A DNA stretch of 64,000 bases. It comes from Lichenostomus cassidix (lineage: Eukaryota; Chordata; Aves; Passeriformes; Meliphagidae). The notes beneath the pieces are model-generated. The model ran no database searches, was not told the DNA's origin, and worked only from the letters and a program-made list of their open reading frames with translations. The position numbers and the translations under genes were made by a program. Shown in pieces: positions 33,601-46,723 of this stretch; positions within the stretch are counted from its first letter, which is position 1; each line of letters opens with the position of its first letter. The DNA is taken from positions 4,905,522 to 4,969,521 of the forward strand of contig CM039211.1 of assembly GCA_008360975.2 (NCBI GenBank), read 5' to 3'.

Positions 33601-36600
33601 TTTTTCCTATTCTTATAATTAGAAACCAAGAGTTTAATATATAACTTTCACATGGTTTAGAACTTACATAACTTTCATTTGTTTCAGAATGACCTTGCTG
33701 TGCAAAAGAAGAAGATTGAAGAGGTTGAAACCTGGTTAAAAACACACATATTTCAGGGGCAACCAAAGCAGGTAAACTTGCTAAAATTAGCAGCTAGAGG
33801 CATTAAACCATAGAAACTGGATGCAATTTCAAGTTCAGAGAAAAACCTCACCTTAGAGAGATGGTGATTGTGTATCTTCAGCATTGTAAGCAATACTTTA
33901 GGAGCATAGATTAGAGCTTTTACGTTTGTTTTGAGCTTGTGTTGCTAGGAGGTGGATTCTGATTTTGCTCAGAAAAATAGTTTTCTGGCATCCAGTCATA
34001 AATCACAACTCTTCAGTAGGTGCTTGAAGCTGCATTTTTTGTCTCCCAGATTAATTTTTAAGTCTCTTGACAAATTTTCAGCTGCACTGAGCTGGTGTAA
34101 CAGGATGTTTTTAATCTTGATTAGTAAGAGGCAATCTTATTCACAAGCACAAATTGCCAGCTTTGCCTAGTGTTTTCCAGAGCTGTCTGTTGTGTTGGCA
34201 GTCACATGCAGTTTATTTACCAGAGGCGTTAGGAATTGAGCAAAGCTCTCCGAGTCCTGGCCTGGTTCTCTTTGAATGTTCAGCAGGTGAATTAACAACA
34301 TAAAATGTGTGACTCAGGTTTCACTGGGAGAGAGGATTGTTACCAGAAAAACTAAAGGAGAAATTCGACCAGTCTGCATCTTCAGCTGACTGTCAGTCTT
34401 TATTTATCACATTTGTGGCTATGTTTTGTACCTCTGTGTCAGGGTGGCTGTGTCTTGCTGCTGACTGGTCCTCCTGGCAGTGGAAAAACTGCAACTCTGC
34501 AAATTCTAGCCAAAGATCTTGGCCTTGAGGTGCAAGAATGGACCAATCCAGTCTCTTTAGACTTCACAAAGGAAGATCTGAGAAATAAGTTTGGCCATGG
34601 TAAGTATGTTGGGGTTTTTCTTTTTTTCCTTCCTATTTTTGTGGGTTTTGTATCCTGTATTTTTGCTGCTTTTCTGGCTGTCACATATAAAATCAGATCC
34701 ACATCCATGTATGTCCATTCCTGAGTGTTTAATGAGAAATTTTCTGTTGCTTTTGTCTGGAAAGGGGTTTAGGTTTTTTACAGTGTCTACTCAAAAATAA
34801 TTGACAACTCAAATCAGTATAGACAGCTCTGTAGTAGCCTGGATACAATTTGAACCAAATAAATGAAAAGAGGTAAGTGTCTTTGTCTGGGTCCTCCATT
34901 GAATTATACCCCTTTAAAAAGTCTGCTGTGTTTGTCACATGTTTGCCAAAGGGCTTGTTCAGTACTGCTCTCAGAAAATAGCATGGGTGGGTGTTAGTTC
35001 ATGTGGGTATTGATATTTTACTTGATATAATATAGAATACATATTTTTAATTAGTTTTCTTTTTCAGACTCAGATTTTCATACGTTTCCGAGTCAGGCCC
35101 AAGCAGCTCTCTTTCAAGATTTTCTGTTAAGAGCAAATAAGTATAACAGACTTCAGATGCTTGGGGAGTCCTCAGAAAATGATAAAAAGCTTATTCTTAT
35201 TGAAGTAAGTGAAAACTTGTGAAATGTGTTGAAAACAGTACCTTTTATTCTAATATTGACATGCTAACTAGCTTCAGATGCTGGATGGGTGTTTCCCAAA
35301 GTTACTCTGCTTTACTGCAGATGTGGTGTTCATTTTATTTTGAGGGTTTGGGAGCAGGAGCAGGACAAGGCTTTACTTATACTTGTGCAGAAGTGTGTTT
35401 TAATACCAATTTCTTCCTGAGGTTTTCTGAGAGGAATTTTAGAAATTGGTAGTCAGGTTGTCTGTAAACTTTAAAGACCAAACCAAGCAGAAATTCTGGC
35501 ACAGTAATGTGATGTACTGTAGAATTCAGGAAGCAGAGTCTCATGTGCCTTGTCTTTATAAAGTCACCTTGTGTAGGTTCTCTCTCAGCTCACATGGGTG
35601 TCCTGCCCTCTTTCCCAATGGAGCTGCTGCCTGTAGTGATTGTCCTCCAGCTAAAACTCTTGTTCACAGGCAGTGTGATCACCCAAGGCTGTGTCTTAGG
35701 AAACAGAGACAGGCAGAAAACATTTCTTTTTAAATTATTGTTTTCTGTAATGAGACACACTGTACTTTAGGTTTGTTTCCCCCTTCTGCTCCTCTGCTTC
35801 TCGCCAGGGTCAGCTGTATTAAAATGTAGGTGACAGCAAGCAAACCAGCAATTAAAAATGTGTGGCAATGTAGTGCTTCATGATCATCAGTCTGTGGAAG
35901 AGAGTATTCACATCTGAATGTAATGACTGCAGTTCTTTGTTTTGCACAGGACATTCCTAACCAATTTTACCGAGAGCCTAGCAGTCTACATGAAATCCTC
36001 AGGTCAGTGGCAAATAAGTTACTAATTATCAGCTTTAGCCACCTGCAGTGAGCTGGAATTTGATTCTCATCTCACTTTGCTGTTTTGCAATCCAGGAGAT
36101 TTGTTCGGACAAGCAGGTGCCCCCTGGTCTTTATAATCTCAGATAACTTCAGTGGAGACAGCAACCAGAGGTCACTGTTCCCCACGGAAATTGTAGAGGA
36201 GTTGTGTATAGTCAGTATTAGGTAAGATCTTTTATCTCATTAACACATGGTTCAAATAACTGAGAATTTAGAAACTAAATTTTTTTTTTTATGAAATTCA
36301 ACAGTTTCAAGCCCATAGCTCCAACAAATATGATGAAAGTTCTTAATCGAATAGCTGCAGCAGAAGCCAGTATGGTAAGTTGTCAAAGCTGATGATTTCT
36401 TGTGCAGTGCTGGGACCAAAAGATTTCCCACTTTTATATATGAAATGTTATTTTTGTTTCTGTATTTATTTGATTTTTGATAGCAGAGCCCTACATCTCC
36501 CTAAAAACCCATTCTCCCGTGGCTACAGAAAGCAAGGAACAAGCTGGAAAGATACACTGTTTCTAAGATTACTGTCATTTGATCTGTGGTCTGAGTCTAC

Positions 36601-39600
36601 AAAGTTACTTCCAAGATTTACTCTGTTTATTACAGTAACTATATAAATGAAACAAGTAATGGGAAGATACATAATCTCCTTTGTATTCCTCAGGGCAAGA
36701 GGTCATGAACCTAAATTCTGTATTATTCCTGAAGTGTTTTGATTACAATCAAGTATCATATTGAGTGGCACCTTGCAAAGAGTTACATGGATTTTTCTCT
36801 TTAATATTGCCATATAAAGTGTGACAATTTCCTTAAATGGATTTAGTTTTTTAAAGTTTGCAGTATTACATGGTTTGAGCACGTGGTGGATACTCATGGC
36901 TGTTTATGGTGTGTGTCAGAGGTGGGATCCCATAGCCATGTTCAAATACTCCTTTTCCTGCTTTTTTGTTGTTTTTAATGCTGTTTTTCCATGTAGAACA
37001 GAGAGAAGAATTACAGCCTTGATAGAACTTCTCTGGAATTGATTTGCAAAGGTTGTTCAGGCGACATTAGAAGTGCAATAAACAGCCTTCAGTTTTCCTC
37101 TATGAAAGGTAAAAAACTATGGTTTGGTTAAGTGAAGTGATACTTTGACTATTTCTGCTGAAAACATGTTCTGTTCACAGTTGCAGCGGAGTTGGGTGAG
37201 TTGCAAAAACATTGTTGACACGCATCTGTGCAGCAGGAATAAACACAGGATGTGTGGGGGAGTGAGTGGGGCTCAGCTGCTGCAGGCTGGGGTTAAACCA
37301 CGACGTGTGCATGTGCTCACGTAGTTTAATGAAGTACCCTCTTTTCTGCCTGGTATCTCTGCTACTTGTGTTTCCTGTTGAAAGTTTTTATGGTGCAACC
37401 TTAGTTTAAAATGGATATTTTCATTGGTTGGTTGTTGCATTTCCTAAACTGCTTATTTTACAGGCATTTTACGTGTCAGTAATTGTAAAGGAACCGATGT
37501 ATGTGCATTTTTAAAAGCAGTACTCTGGCATATGTTTTTCATTCTAAGGACTGTGAAATGGTGGCATCATTTATATTCAACTTTAGAAATAAGGAAACAT
37601 ACTCATCAATTGTCTTCTGCTAAATGTGGTAGAGCTAGCAATGATACTGTTCCTGTCACACATTTTTTTCCTCCCATTTGCTTTGCAAATAGAAAATGTG
37701 CTCATGGAATGCAAGACTAAAGATAGTTTCAAGTCACTTCTTTAAGAGGGAGGGTTGTACTTTCAGTTTTAGGGTATATTGAAATTAACTGGGCAGTGTT
37801 AGTTACATTGCACAAGGCAGAGAGTAAAGTTTCTACATTTAACTTGCAGATGTTGAAGGTAAATTATTCCAATGATGTCTTCAGGTATACCAAGATTTGA
37901 TTATTCTGTGTTAATCCAAAAAATAGAGAATTGCTCTCACTGTGACCATTATGCCATTAGTATGAATGAATAGTAACTTGGTGATGATCTGAGAAAAGCT
38001 TACAGTCTCTCACTGCTGGACACATCCTCCAGAAACTCTAAATAATCTTACAATAACTAGTTTGGTTAATTTTTAAAAAGTTAACTTGGAAATGTAAAAC
38101 CATGAGAGTTAGAACTTGGGAGAAAACAAAGGCATCTATTGGAATCATATTCTGAAGTCTGAGCACAGTGAACATTATCCTCTAGCATTTTCTCTAACAC
38201 TGAGAAGGTGTTTGAACAGAACATCTTTAGTTGTGCAGGTATTTCAGTGAGGTGAATGACGGGTAGCTAGTGATACTTTGCAAGTTTGGGAGACACCCCA
38301 TCTCCTCCTTGGTCTCCTGAGCATGCAGCATTTGTTTTTATTTCTTCACGTGTGTATGTATGCAAGCACAGCTGATACATTGACTTTGTAACACTATTGA
38401 TGGGTAAAACAGATCCATGGTAACTGTGGGAGAAAAGAAAAATAAATACCTAAGGGATAATTTCTCTTAGCTCAATAAAGAACATTCAAATGTCACAAAA
38501 TCGAAAATTGGGTGGAATTTTTTAAGTTTATAAACGTAGAGTAGAATAAGGATTTTATTTCATGAAGCTCAAAACTTTGTGGAAGATAGCAGGCTGTTGG
38601 AAGAATCATCTAAATGAAAGGTTTTCTTTGCTACCCTGTATTTCAGGGTGAGTATTGTACAGATCATGCCAGTAGAAGACAAATAGATAAGTAAACAGGA
38701 TGTAACTGAAATAACAGGATGCAACTGAAATGTAATTTACATGCATTTGTACTTGTGCCTTACAAAGGTGAAATTCTAAACATGGTCAAGTGGGGAATGC
38801 ATCAGAGCTAGAAGGGATAAGCCTGAATGCTTTTTTTAAGGACAGCTGTTTATTGTTCCAAAAAGTACTTGGTACCTCAGCTGTGGCTTAAGGGACAGAA
38901 GTGGAATGAAAATAATGAATGATGTTAATTTTGGTGACTGGGTTCTGTTCCAAATAAATGAGTTCTCTATTAGTGCTCCCATTTATATAACCCTTTCTGT
39001 TCTTTTCATTATTGCTGTTTGTTCACGTAGAACATTAGCAGTAGCAACATAATAGAAAACCTCTGCAGATTCCTGTACTTTGTCTTGATTTTATTTCTTA
39101 TTTTATTGGTAGACTGCTCATTGGAGAAAGAATTTTGGTCAAAGAAGAAAAAGAGCTCCACAATAAAATGTGAGGAAGCAGGAATATCCAAAGTAAGAAA
39201 GAAAAGTAAATGTGATACCTCAGAAGACCAGGACATACAAGCTATTGGTGGCAAAGATGCATCTATCTTTCTTTTCCATGCTCTGGGGAAAATAATTTAT
39301 TGCAAAAGTAAGAAAACTTTGACTTATTCTGCCTTTCAGTGGGCAAAGCATGTCAGCTGCTAATAGCTGGAGTTGCTAAAGCAAGGCTTCGGATGGCCTT
39401 TGTCTGGGATGTTTGATCAGTAACAGCAGTATAAAATCGGATGAGTCAGGGTCCCTCATGCCACTGGCTGTGCACATTTTGGTAGTAATTCACAGTACTG
39501 GCTCCAACACCAACTGCGGAGAAGTACTGAGGTGAAGAAAATAAGTAGATTAAATAATTAGATTAAATTTATTGTATGAATCTTAGTGCAACTTACTGTG

Positions 39601-42600
39601 TGTTGATGACTATGTAATATCGACTGTAATAATTAAGTACTTGTGCCTGTGCCAGAACTTTCTGGGAACTGAAAATGCTATAATTTAGCTGCTGGTGGAG
39701 CTGACAGGTGCTAACAACATTTCTGAACATAAAGACTAAAGAGTGTGCAATCCTTTGCAGGAGAAGCAGTGTCAGAAGCAGAATCTCCTCAGCTGCCTGC
39801 TCACCTGTCCGAGCACCGTCGGGACACCTTGCTCATTCAGCCTGAGGTACTGCTGCAATGGCTCCCTGAGTTCAGCTGGGTTTGAGACAGACCAGGCTCT
39901 TAAGGGATTGCTGCAAGTTCTCAGTCACATTGCTTTTGTAACTGATCTCAGTTGGTGTGTATTCAGTCTGTCTGAGTTACAGAATAACTCATCTGGAAAG
40001 CACCACTGGGGCAAAACAGCTCCTTGTATCTGAGTGTTGCCGGACAGATCTTGTGTTGCAGCTGCCTCACCTAGACAGATCACAGCTTTTTACATGTAGG
40101 ATCCTTTTCTTTATCCACCTGTAAAATCTGAATTTTCCTTCTTCCTAACAGGATGTTGTGGAAAAATCACATATGCCTGGAAGCATGTTCAATCTATACC
40201 TTCACCAGAACTACGTGGACTTTTTTTCTGATATAGATGATGTGGTGAGAGCCAGTGAATATTTGAGCACTGCTGATGTCATTTGCAGTGACTGGAGTGT
40301 AAGTGTCATCTTTTCATAGGCATCCATTTGTTTTCAAGGACTTTGACATTGAGCATGATTGTCACTGCATTTTTGAATATTTGATGCACACTTAGGGTTG
40401 AGTTTAATTATGAATTAATGAATTGTTAATGAATGCTAAAGTACATCAGATGCCGAAGAGATGCAGAGGCAATGTTTTGTCCAGCTGCTATCAGCATTTT
40501 ATTATAGTGCTGTTTGTAGGATATTCTACACAGTATTTTTGAGTAGATTATGTTCATGCTAACAATTTATGCAAGTCCCTATGTCTTTTCCCTGTAGGAA
40601 TCAGGCTATTTCTTTTTTTGCTCAGCTGCTTTGAACAAACGTTTCACAGTAATCTAAACTTTGAAATGCTGTGCATGTTGTGCCACTGCAGTTACTGAGT
40701 GCGTTTCAGTTCAGATGAGCTCCTCAGGCTCACACAAGTTCCAATTTCTGTCTTAGACACGGCTTGTGATGGAGACCTACAGTGCCTCTGTGGCTACCCG
40801 AGGGGTGATCCACTCCAACACATCCAGAGCCTTTGCCCACCAGCAGGGGGGAATGGGGTTCCGACCCTTGCATAAACCCCAGTGGTTTTTGATCAACAAA
40901 AAGGTAAATCCTTGATTTTTTTTTTTTTAATTTTTTTCCTAAGATATGACTATTGAGTAGCACAGATGAAATTTCATCATAGTGCTAAACTTGTCAAATA
41001 CCCTGTTTTGATACAATCTGCTTCTAAAAAGCACTTGCTTGAGGAGCAGTTTGCATCACTCTGTTAGTGTAAAAAAAAAAAGAATTGGAGGCCTCTGATA
41101 AAGTCTGATTCCTTTGTCCAAGCTGGCATACTCCTGGGAGAGTTAATCCTAAATTAAGAGAGAGAGAATTGGTGTTGAAATACTATTAAGTGTTTCTAGA
41201 ATTAAGTTTGGGTTTGTGCACTTTAAAGCACATTGAACTGCTATGTAAATGTAACAAATTTCTGCTGTTATGGTTTATGTGTTTATCAGAAATAGCTTGT
41301 TCAGGAGATACAGCAGGTCTTGGCATTTTTTTACATTTGAACTGATAGTTCTCTAGTTGGCCTCAATGGGTAGGGAATTCTGTAATCAATATTTATTTTT
41401 TTTTAAATTTTAATGCCCAGTAAAGGGCAAAAATGAAGGATTTTACCATTTTTATGATTGATATATGTTAACTGTGTATCTTTTCTTCTGGTCTCATTTT
41501 TCAGTAGCTTGTGAGTAGTCATCCTGTAGCAGGCAGGAAGAAAATCTGTGTTATAGCTACGTGAATAATGTTTTATCTGTTTTTTTCACTTGTGTTTCTT
41601 GCCCTGCTCCTGCCACACCCCCCCAACTCTTACAGTATCAGGAAAATTGCCTTGCTGCAAAATCTCTATTTTCAAGCTTCTGTTTACCACCTGAGTGCCT
41701 TCAGACAGAACTGCTGCCTTATCTTGCTATGTTAGCAAACCCAATGAGAAACCAAGGTAAGATGGGTGCAACTCTTGATCTTGGACTCTTTCTGCAATTG
41801 AAACATACTGGCAGATTTCATTAGCCAGAATGCCAATCCTGCCTGTGCTTTTACCTCAGTACAAAAGATTCTCAGAGTGAATGTTATATAGGTGATGCCC
41901 AAAGATGCTTCCAGTACCACAGCCAAAATTAAAGCTGCCCTAGTAGGCTGTCAAACTTTACTAATTAAGTTGCTCTCTAGGCTTAGGGCTTCTGTTGTAT
42001 TGCTGCAGGATTTGATGAGAAGAGTTTACTGATAACTTTGCAGTAACATCAGCAGACTTACAATGCTTTTCAAAGCCTTTCAGAGATAAAGGAAGCAAAA
42101 ATCAAGTTTGCAGTGTATTAAAAAAAGTTAAATCTGAGATAATCCGTTAGCAGAGAAACTTGCTTTGTGTGGTGTATAATGCAAAAAATACTACTTAGAC
42201 AGCTGGGTCACTTATGCTATTAAGTGTTCTTAATAAAAAGCATCATGTCTTAACTAAGGCCTTGACATCAGGATGAGTGAATTGTAGGCTGTGGAATAAT
42301 AGCTCTACGTGATAAATACACAGGAGATAAAGGTCAGGAGTTTGGGGGTTTGTAAGCAGGCCATCTATAAATATGTTTTGGTATCTAAAGTACTTAAAAT
42401 ATATACAGGAATACTCGACTAAGGTCACTAATTGTTTATTTTCCATTATGTTAAATTGTCTGTTCATTATGATGTACCTAATGTGACAGTGGTGGTTCTT
42501 TGTTCTTAGCTCAGATTGCTTTTATCCAAGATGTGGGGAGGCTGCCACTGAAAAGACATTTTGGGAGGTAAGCTGAACTTCAGTCTGTACTCAAAGAAAG

Positions 42601-44256
42601 TGAGACTGTGTTACTGTAAATATGAAGGGGAAGAACCTGTTCATAGAGAACCCTTTCATCACATATGTCTGTGATGTGACATTCCCTCAGCAGGATAATT
42701 TTCCCCCTTTTTCCAGTTCAAATCTATTTATCATTACAATGTTGTAGCAGTGTTTTTACTCAGGTCTTGCTTTTAATCCTTGTTCAGCTTTCTTTTGCAT
42801 TGTATCAAATACTAGCTCTGTCCTAGCTATGTGTGTATCTCTAGTGCATGATCTGAATAAAATACTTTCTTTACAATTGAAGACATTTATGTGAGAATAG
42901 AAGTGAATTAATGCAGAGAGATTAGTGCCTTTTGCCTATTTAATCTGAGACAAAACAATCTGGAAGATTGATAGAACATTCTGTGTTCACCTGAGTGTCA
43001 GCAGTGTAAGAAAGTGCAATGTGGAATTGTTCTTACTTCCTTTGAAGAAACTGTACTGTGGAAAGACAAAGGATTTTAAAAAGTGTATTTGATCTATAGT
43101 TATTTAATCTAAAATTAGATAACTGCACTGGTTTTATTTTGTAGGAGTTTTACTTACAAGGCTACTTGGAGTAAACCTTTTTTCAGAATGCACAGGTTTT
43201 AGTTGGGCTACAGCTAAGGAATACTGAAACCCCATTTTCCCTGTGAGACTGCAGTGTCCTCACGGGCTGTGTGTGCAGGGCTCAGGGGTGACATGGCATG
43301 AGGTGCTCTGTTGTGATTCTCTGGAGCTCTCTGAATCACAGCCTTCAATTACACCAGGAGAGCCTCACTTACACTTCTATAGCTCTGATACCTCTGCAAT
43401 TTAAGAAGTGTTTTAATTGCTCTGTTTCTAGCAAAGAATCAGGTTCGTAGCTGCAATGAGACAAACTCTGTCATCTAACAAGGACAGAGTGTGTTCAAGC
43501 ATCTGACAAAGCATCTCCTGCTTGTCCCTGGTGATGCTGCACAGTTTAACTGTGAATTTCCAAGCTGTATTTCCAAAAACCACGCTGCTCCCCAGCTGTT
43601 GTATTAAAAGCCATTTTGGTTGCTAGTCAGGAGGAAGGAGAGTGTCCCTAAGGGGTGTATTTCTTTGTAATCCCTCTGGTCTGAGCTACAGAGTATAAAG
43701 CTTCTCAGATTAATTGTAACTTCCTTGTCCCTTTCAAGTTTCCCTGCAGCATACCTTTGAATACTGACATTTTGTATCTGCAGTAATAAATTGGGGGTGT
43801 ATCACTAAAAGTCTGATCTGACGGGTAACTTCCTGCTGAAAGCCCTGTCGTCCTTTTCCATCTGTTCAGTGTGCTGGAACCGTAGTACAGAGAAATGTAG
43901 GTATTTGCTTCCTTCAGAAATCCTGATAGAGAATAACGTGGGGTATTGAACAGTCCCTAAAGTGCCTCTGTCAGAGGCAATAAGGTTTTGTTTGCAGCGC
44001 TGGCTGTGAGAGATCAGCCCAGCTGCACTGGTGCTTTTGCAGGCTAAAGCTGGAAGCTCTGGGTGACAAAGACCCTGGGGTGCCAGAGCTGTTGCGCCAG
44101 GATGGGGATGGTGCCGATGGGGATCCCGAGGGGCTCCAGCTCCCCTCCAGCCAGTCCAGCGGGAGTGACCTGCCCGGCAGCCAGCCCCAGCCTGTCGCAG
44201 CTCAGGCCATCCTGGAGGACGAGGAATTAAAAATTGAGGAATATGACAGTGACTGA
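30672..44256 (+). CDS. RAD17: RAD17, checkpoint clamp loader
   Basis: AAA+ subunit that replaces RFC1 in the Rad17-RFC complex and loads the 9-1-1 clamp on damaged chromatin, activating ATR signalling (family knowledge). Exons: 30672-30704, 32742-33023, 33688-33771, 34443-34599, 35068-35204, 35950-36002, 36096-36221, 36305-36374, 36997-37108, 39113-39307, 39761-39846, 40152-40298, 40757-40903, 41636-41756, 42510-42567, 44043-44256. Total 2,022 nt, 673 aa (mammalian form about 670-680). Walker A GPPGSGKT is at residues 142-149 and Walker B LILIED at about 227-232, split between exons 5 and 6. Conserved blocks include CSGDIRSAINSLQFSS, QAIGGKDASIFLFHALGKI and GRLPLKRHFGRLK. The C-terminus keeps two SQ sites ten residues apart (SSQ...GSQPQP), as at the ATM/ATR sites of the human protein, plus an acidic EEYDSD end. 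The first exon is inferred from phase and position. Confidence 0.96.
31312..31372 (+). mobile_element. CR1 3'-end fragment in RAD17 intron 1
   Basis: Sense-oriented CR1 end: GATGATCTTGGAGGTCTTCT then CCAACCTCAATGATTCTGTG and GTTCTGA. This is the forward version of the tail seen reversed elsewhere in the window. Confidence 0.8.
32520..32700 (-). mobile_element. CR1 fragment just upstream of RAD17 exon 2
   Basis: Diverged reverse-complement CR1: AATCACAGCC, CCATCCAGTGCTACCCCCTG, CACAGACACCTCCCACTATC and GTCCAACCTGGCCTTGGGTA. It ends about 40 bp before the exon 2 acceptor. Confidence 0.75.
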
Positions 44257-44509
44257 GAGACCAGGACACACCCACGGCCGTGCCCAAGGATTCACGTGCT
44301 GCAAAGGCTTTGGCTGAAGAGCGTGGTCTGCCCAGCAGTGCTGCTCCCAGGAGGGCTGGGAGCCAAGTCTGGAGCTGCTGTGTGAGCAACGAGACAGCCC
44401 TTGGCATCCTCCTCGCTCTGCAGGGTCAGCCTGAGCTGAGCACTAAGGTACAAGCTATTTCCTGCCTCTCCTGAGCCATGCAATCGCCTTAGGGCGAGAA
44501 CAAGAGAGA

Positions 44510-44515
44510 AATAAA
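44510..44515 (+). terminator. Poly(A) signal of RAD17
   Basis: AATAAA about 250 nt after the RAD17 stop codon, in AGAGAAATAAATGACTG. Confidence 0.7.
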
Positions 44516-46640
44516 TGACTGAAGTCAGTTTGAAAGAGACTATAGATTAGCAGTGTCAGTCTTAAGTTATTTTTATTTTTTTACACATTTTAATTTACTT
44601 TGCAGTTTTGCAGTGACCTCCTGAGTATGCATTCCGTAAGCATTTGAAGGGTTTATTCAAACTCACACTTTGAAAAAAGCTGCTGTTTGGAATTTCAGCC
44701 CTTCTTCAAAGAGGAGGCTGAAATTTACACCTAAAAAGTTTAATGTTACATACTGATGATGTAAGGAAAACTCCTACTGTATTAATACTGTTTTGTACTC
44801 TGCCTTACAGAAGACATAAAAAAGATTTTCATGTCTTTATAAGTTGAGCATATGTTGTACCACAGATTGTTTTGTATTCCTCTTAGAAAGATATTTTCAT
44901 ACCTTTTGGAGGGGAAAAGGCAACAATAGAGTGTAAGTTGTACTTTGCAGGAAGTTAAGTGTGTAATGTGCAGTTTTTCTTTTTGAGTCACAGTTGTGCT
45001 GGGGGAAACAGTGTTCCTGTGTTTAGTAACTGACACATGATCGAGTGCTGTGCTTAGTAATACCACAGCAGTGAGGGAAAAAAGTCAAACCAAAACAAGT
45101 TTGGGTGATGCACATTTTCATTTCTTATTGCTTACAGCCAGTTTAGTGACAGAAAACACATGTTTATCCACCCTGACCTTGGATTAATGCTATTAAAGAC
45201 TCTGGATTTGTCCCCTTTCAAGGGACAGTTGTAGTCTTTTCATCTCTAGGTATTTAATTTGGAAGGGGGGAAATTTCTCCCCTAAACCCAAAATTCTGTT
45301 ACAGCTATACTTATTACAGCAAAGTCAAAATGCCTTTGGCTGTTGACTATCATTAACCCTTTCCCTCCTTTCTGGGGTGCTTTGGATGGGCTGTTCCTGG
45401 GGTGCCTGCAGTGCAAGTAACAATAAGGCATGAAATATTGATTTTTATCTTGCAAGCACACCCCCACCCTCCTTTGTTGTATCTTTACAGCTTTCTTTAC
45501 AGTAGCTCCAGGTAATAGCAGCTGCTGTGTTGGCCTTTTCCTTGTTAGGGCAGAATTCCATACTCACCTGGTGAATTCCACCTGGCACTGTGACGTACAG
45601 AGTGCAGAGCTGTTGTGCAAAACTTCTCACATGAAAACACCACCTGTGCACACACAAAAACCCCATTATTCTGTTTGAAGGCTGAATGTCTTGCAGTGCC
45701 AGTGCTGCCCTATTAAAGGCAGTGCCCAAATAGCAACCCATCAGGTGAGGCCAGGGGCAGGGCTGGCAGCACGGGCAGGTGCAAGAAAGTGTCACTGCTG
45801 TGGCCACCCAGCCAGCTCTGCTCCCTCAGCAATGTCCCAGTTACCAGGTGGGGAAGGGAGACCTGACCTTCAGGTGGGGTGATTTAGGAGCATCCCCAGA
45901 AGGAAGGGTGCCTGTGCTTCCTGGGTGTGGCCAGAGAACTGAAACAGCTGTGGGTGCCTTTGGGGAGCCCCCGTGCTCATGCTGGAAGCACCCAGCCCTG
46001 TCTCTGTGCTCAGCTGTGACAGGGGGTGGGCTCGGGGCTGGCAGTCCCCACCAGGCTCTCCCTCATCGGGGGACCTGGGCAAGGGTTAGGGACATGAATG
46101 CAGGTGGCTGAGAGCTTAAACACAAGAAGCAGATTTTCCTTCTTCCTCTGATGCCTGCAGGGGCCAACATCCCATTGCAATGTCACCTGGTTGTGGAGGG
46201 TGACAAACCAAGTGGCTGGCTGCAACATCACGGAGGGATGTGTTGTGATGTCACATCTCTCGTGATTGTATTTGGGCACCAGCAGGGCCAACGTGCCTCA
46301 AGCTGGGATTGCTGCTGAGCAAGGCTGCAAGGCCTGGAGGGCTGAGCCTGGCGTCTCCCAGAGCTGTGTGGTGGGTTGGGGACTGCCACTGGGAATTCTC
46401 TGCCCACCCTGGAGCCGTCACTCCATGTCCCCAGCCCTGCCTTGTCCAGGCAGCCAGCACTGTGGTGCTTTCACCACCAGAGCTGAGTTCTGTGGGGAAA
46501 TGTTCCTCAAGGGGTATCAGTGGGGTGGAGGAGCAGGGAGGGTGTCCTCGAGGGGCCTGGGCTTTTCTTCCTCCCCTCCTCGCCCCAGGACAGCCAGTGG
46601 CCATGGCCTCTGTCCATTCTGCAGCATGTGACACCCTTTG
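44516..46640. other. Intergenic, RAD17 to TOPORS-like gene; composition shift
   Basis: No gene seen. AT-rich sequence continues to about 45.6 kb, then changes to GC-rich. The frames on both strands after 45.7 kb lack recognisable domains. Confidence 0.6.
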
Positions 46641-46647
46641 GAAACAC

Positions 46648-46715
46648 TACAGAGTCACGGAATCATCAAGGCTGGAAGAGACCTTCAAGATCCCCAGGCC
46701 CAGCACCAGCTCCAG
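46648..46715 (-). mobile_element. CR1 3'-end remnant upstream of TOPORS-like ATG
   Basis: AGAGTCACGGAATCATCAAG, then GCTGGAAGAGACCTTCAAGA. This is the diverged reverse-complement CR1 end, within 10-75 bp of the chosen start codon. The open reading frame continues through it upstream, but that part is CR1-derived. Confidence 0.75.
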
Positions 46716-46723
46716 TGCCAGCA

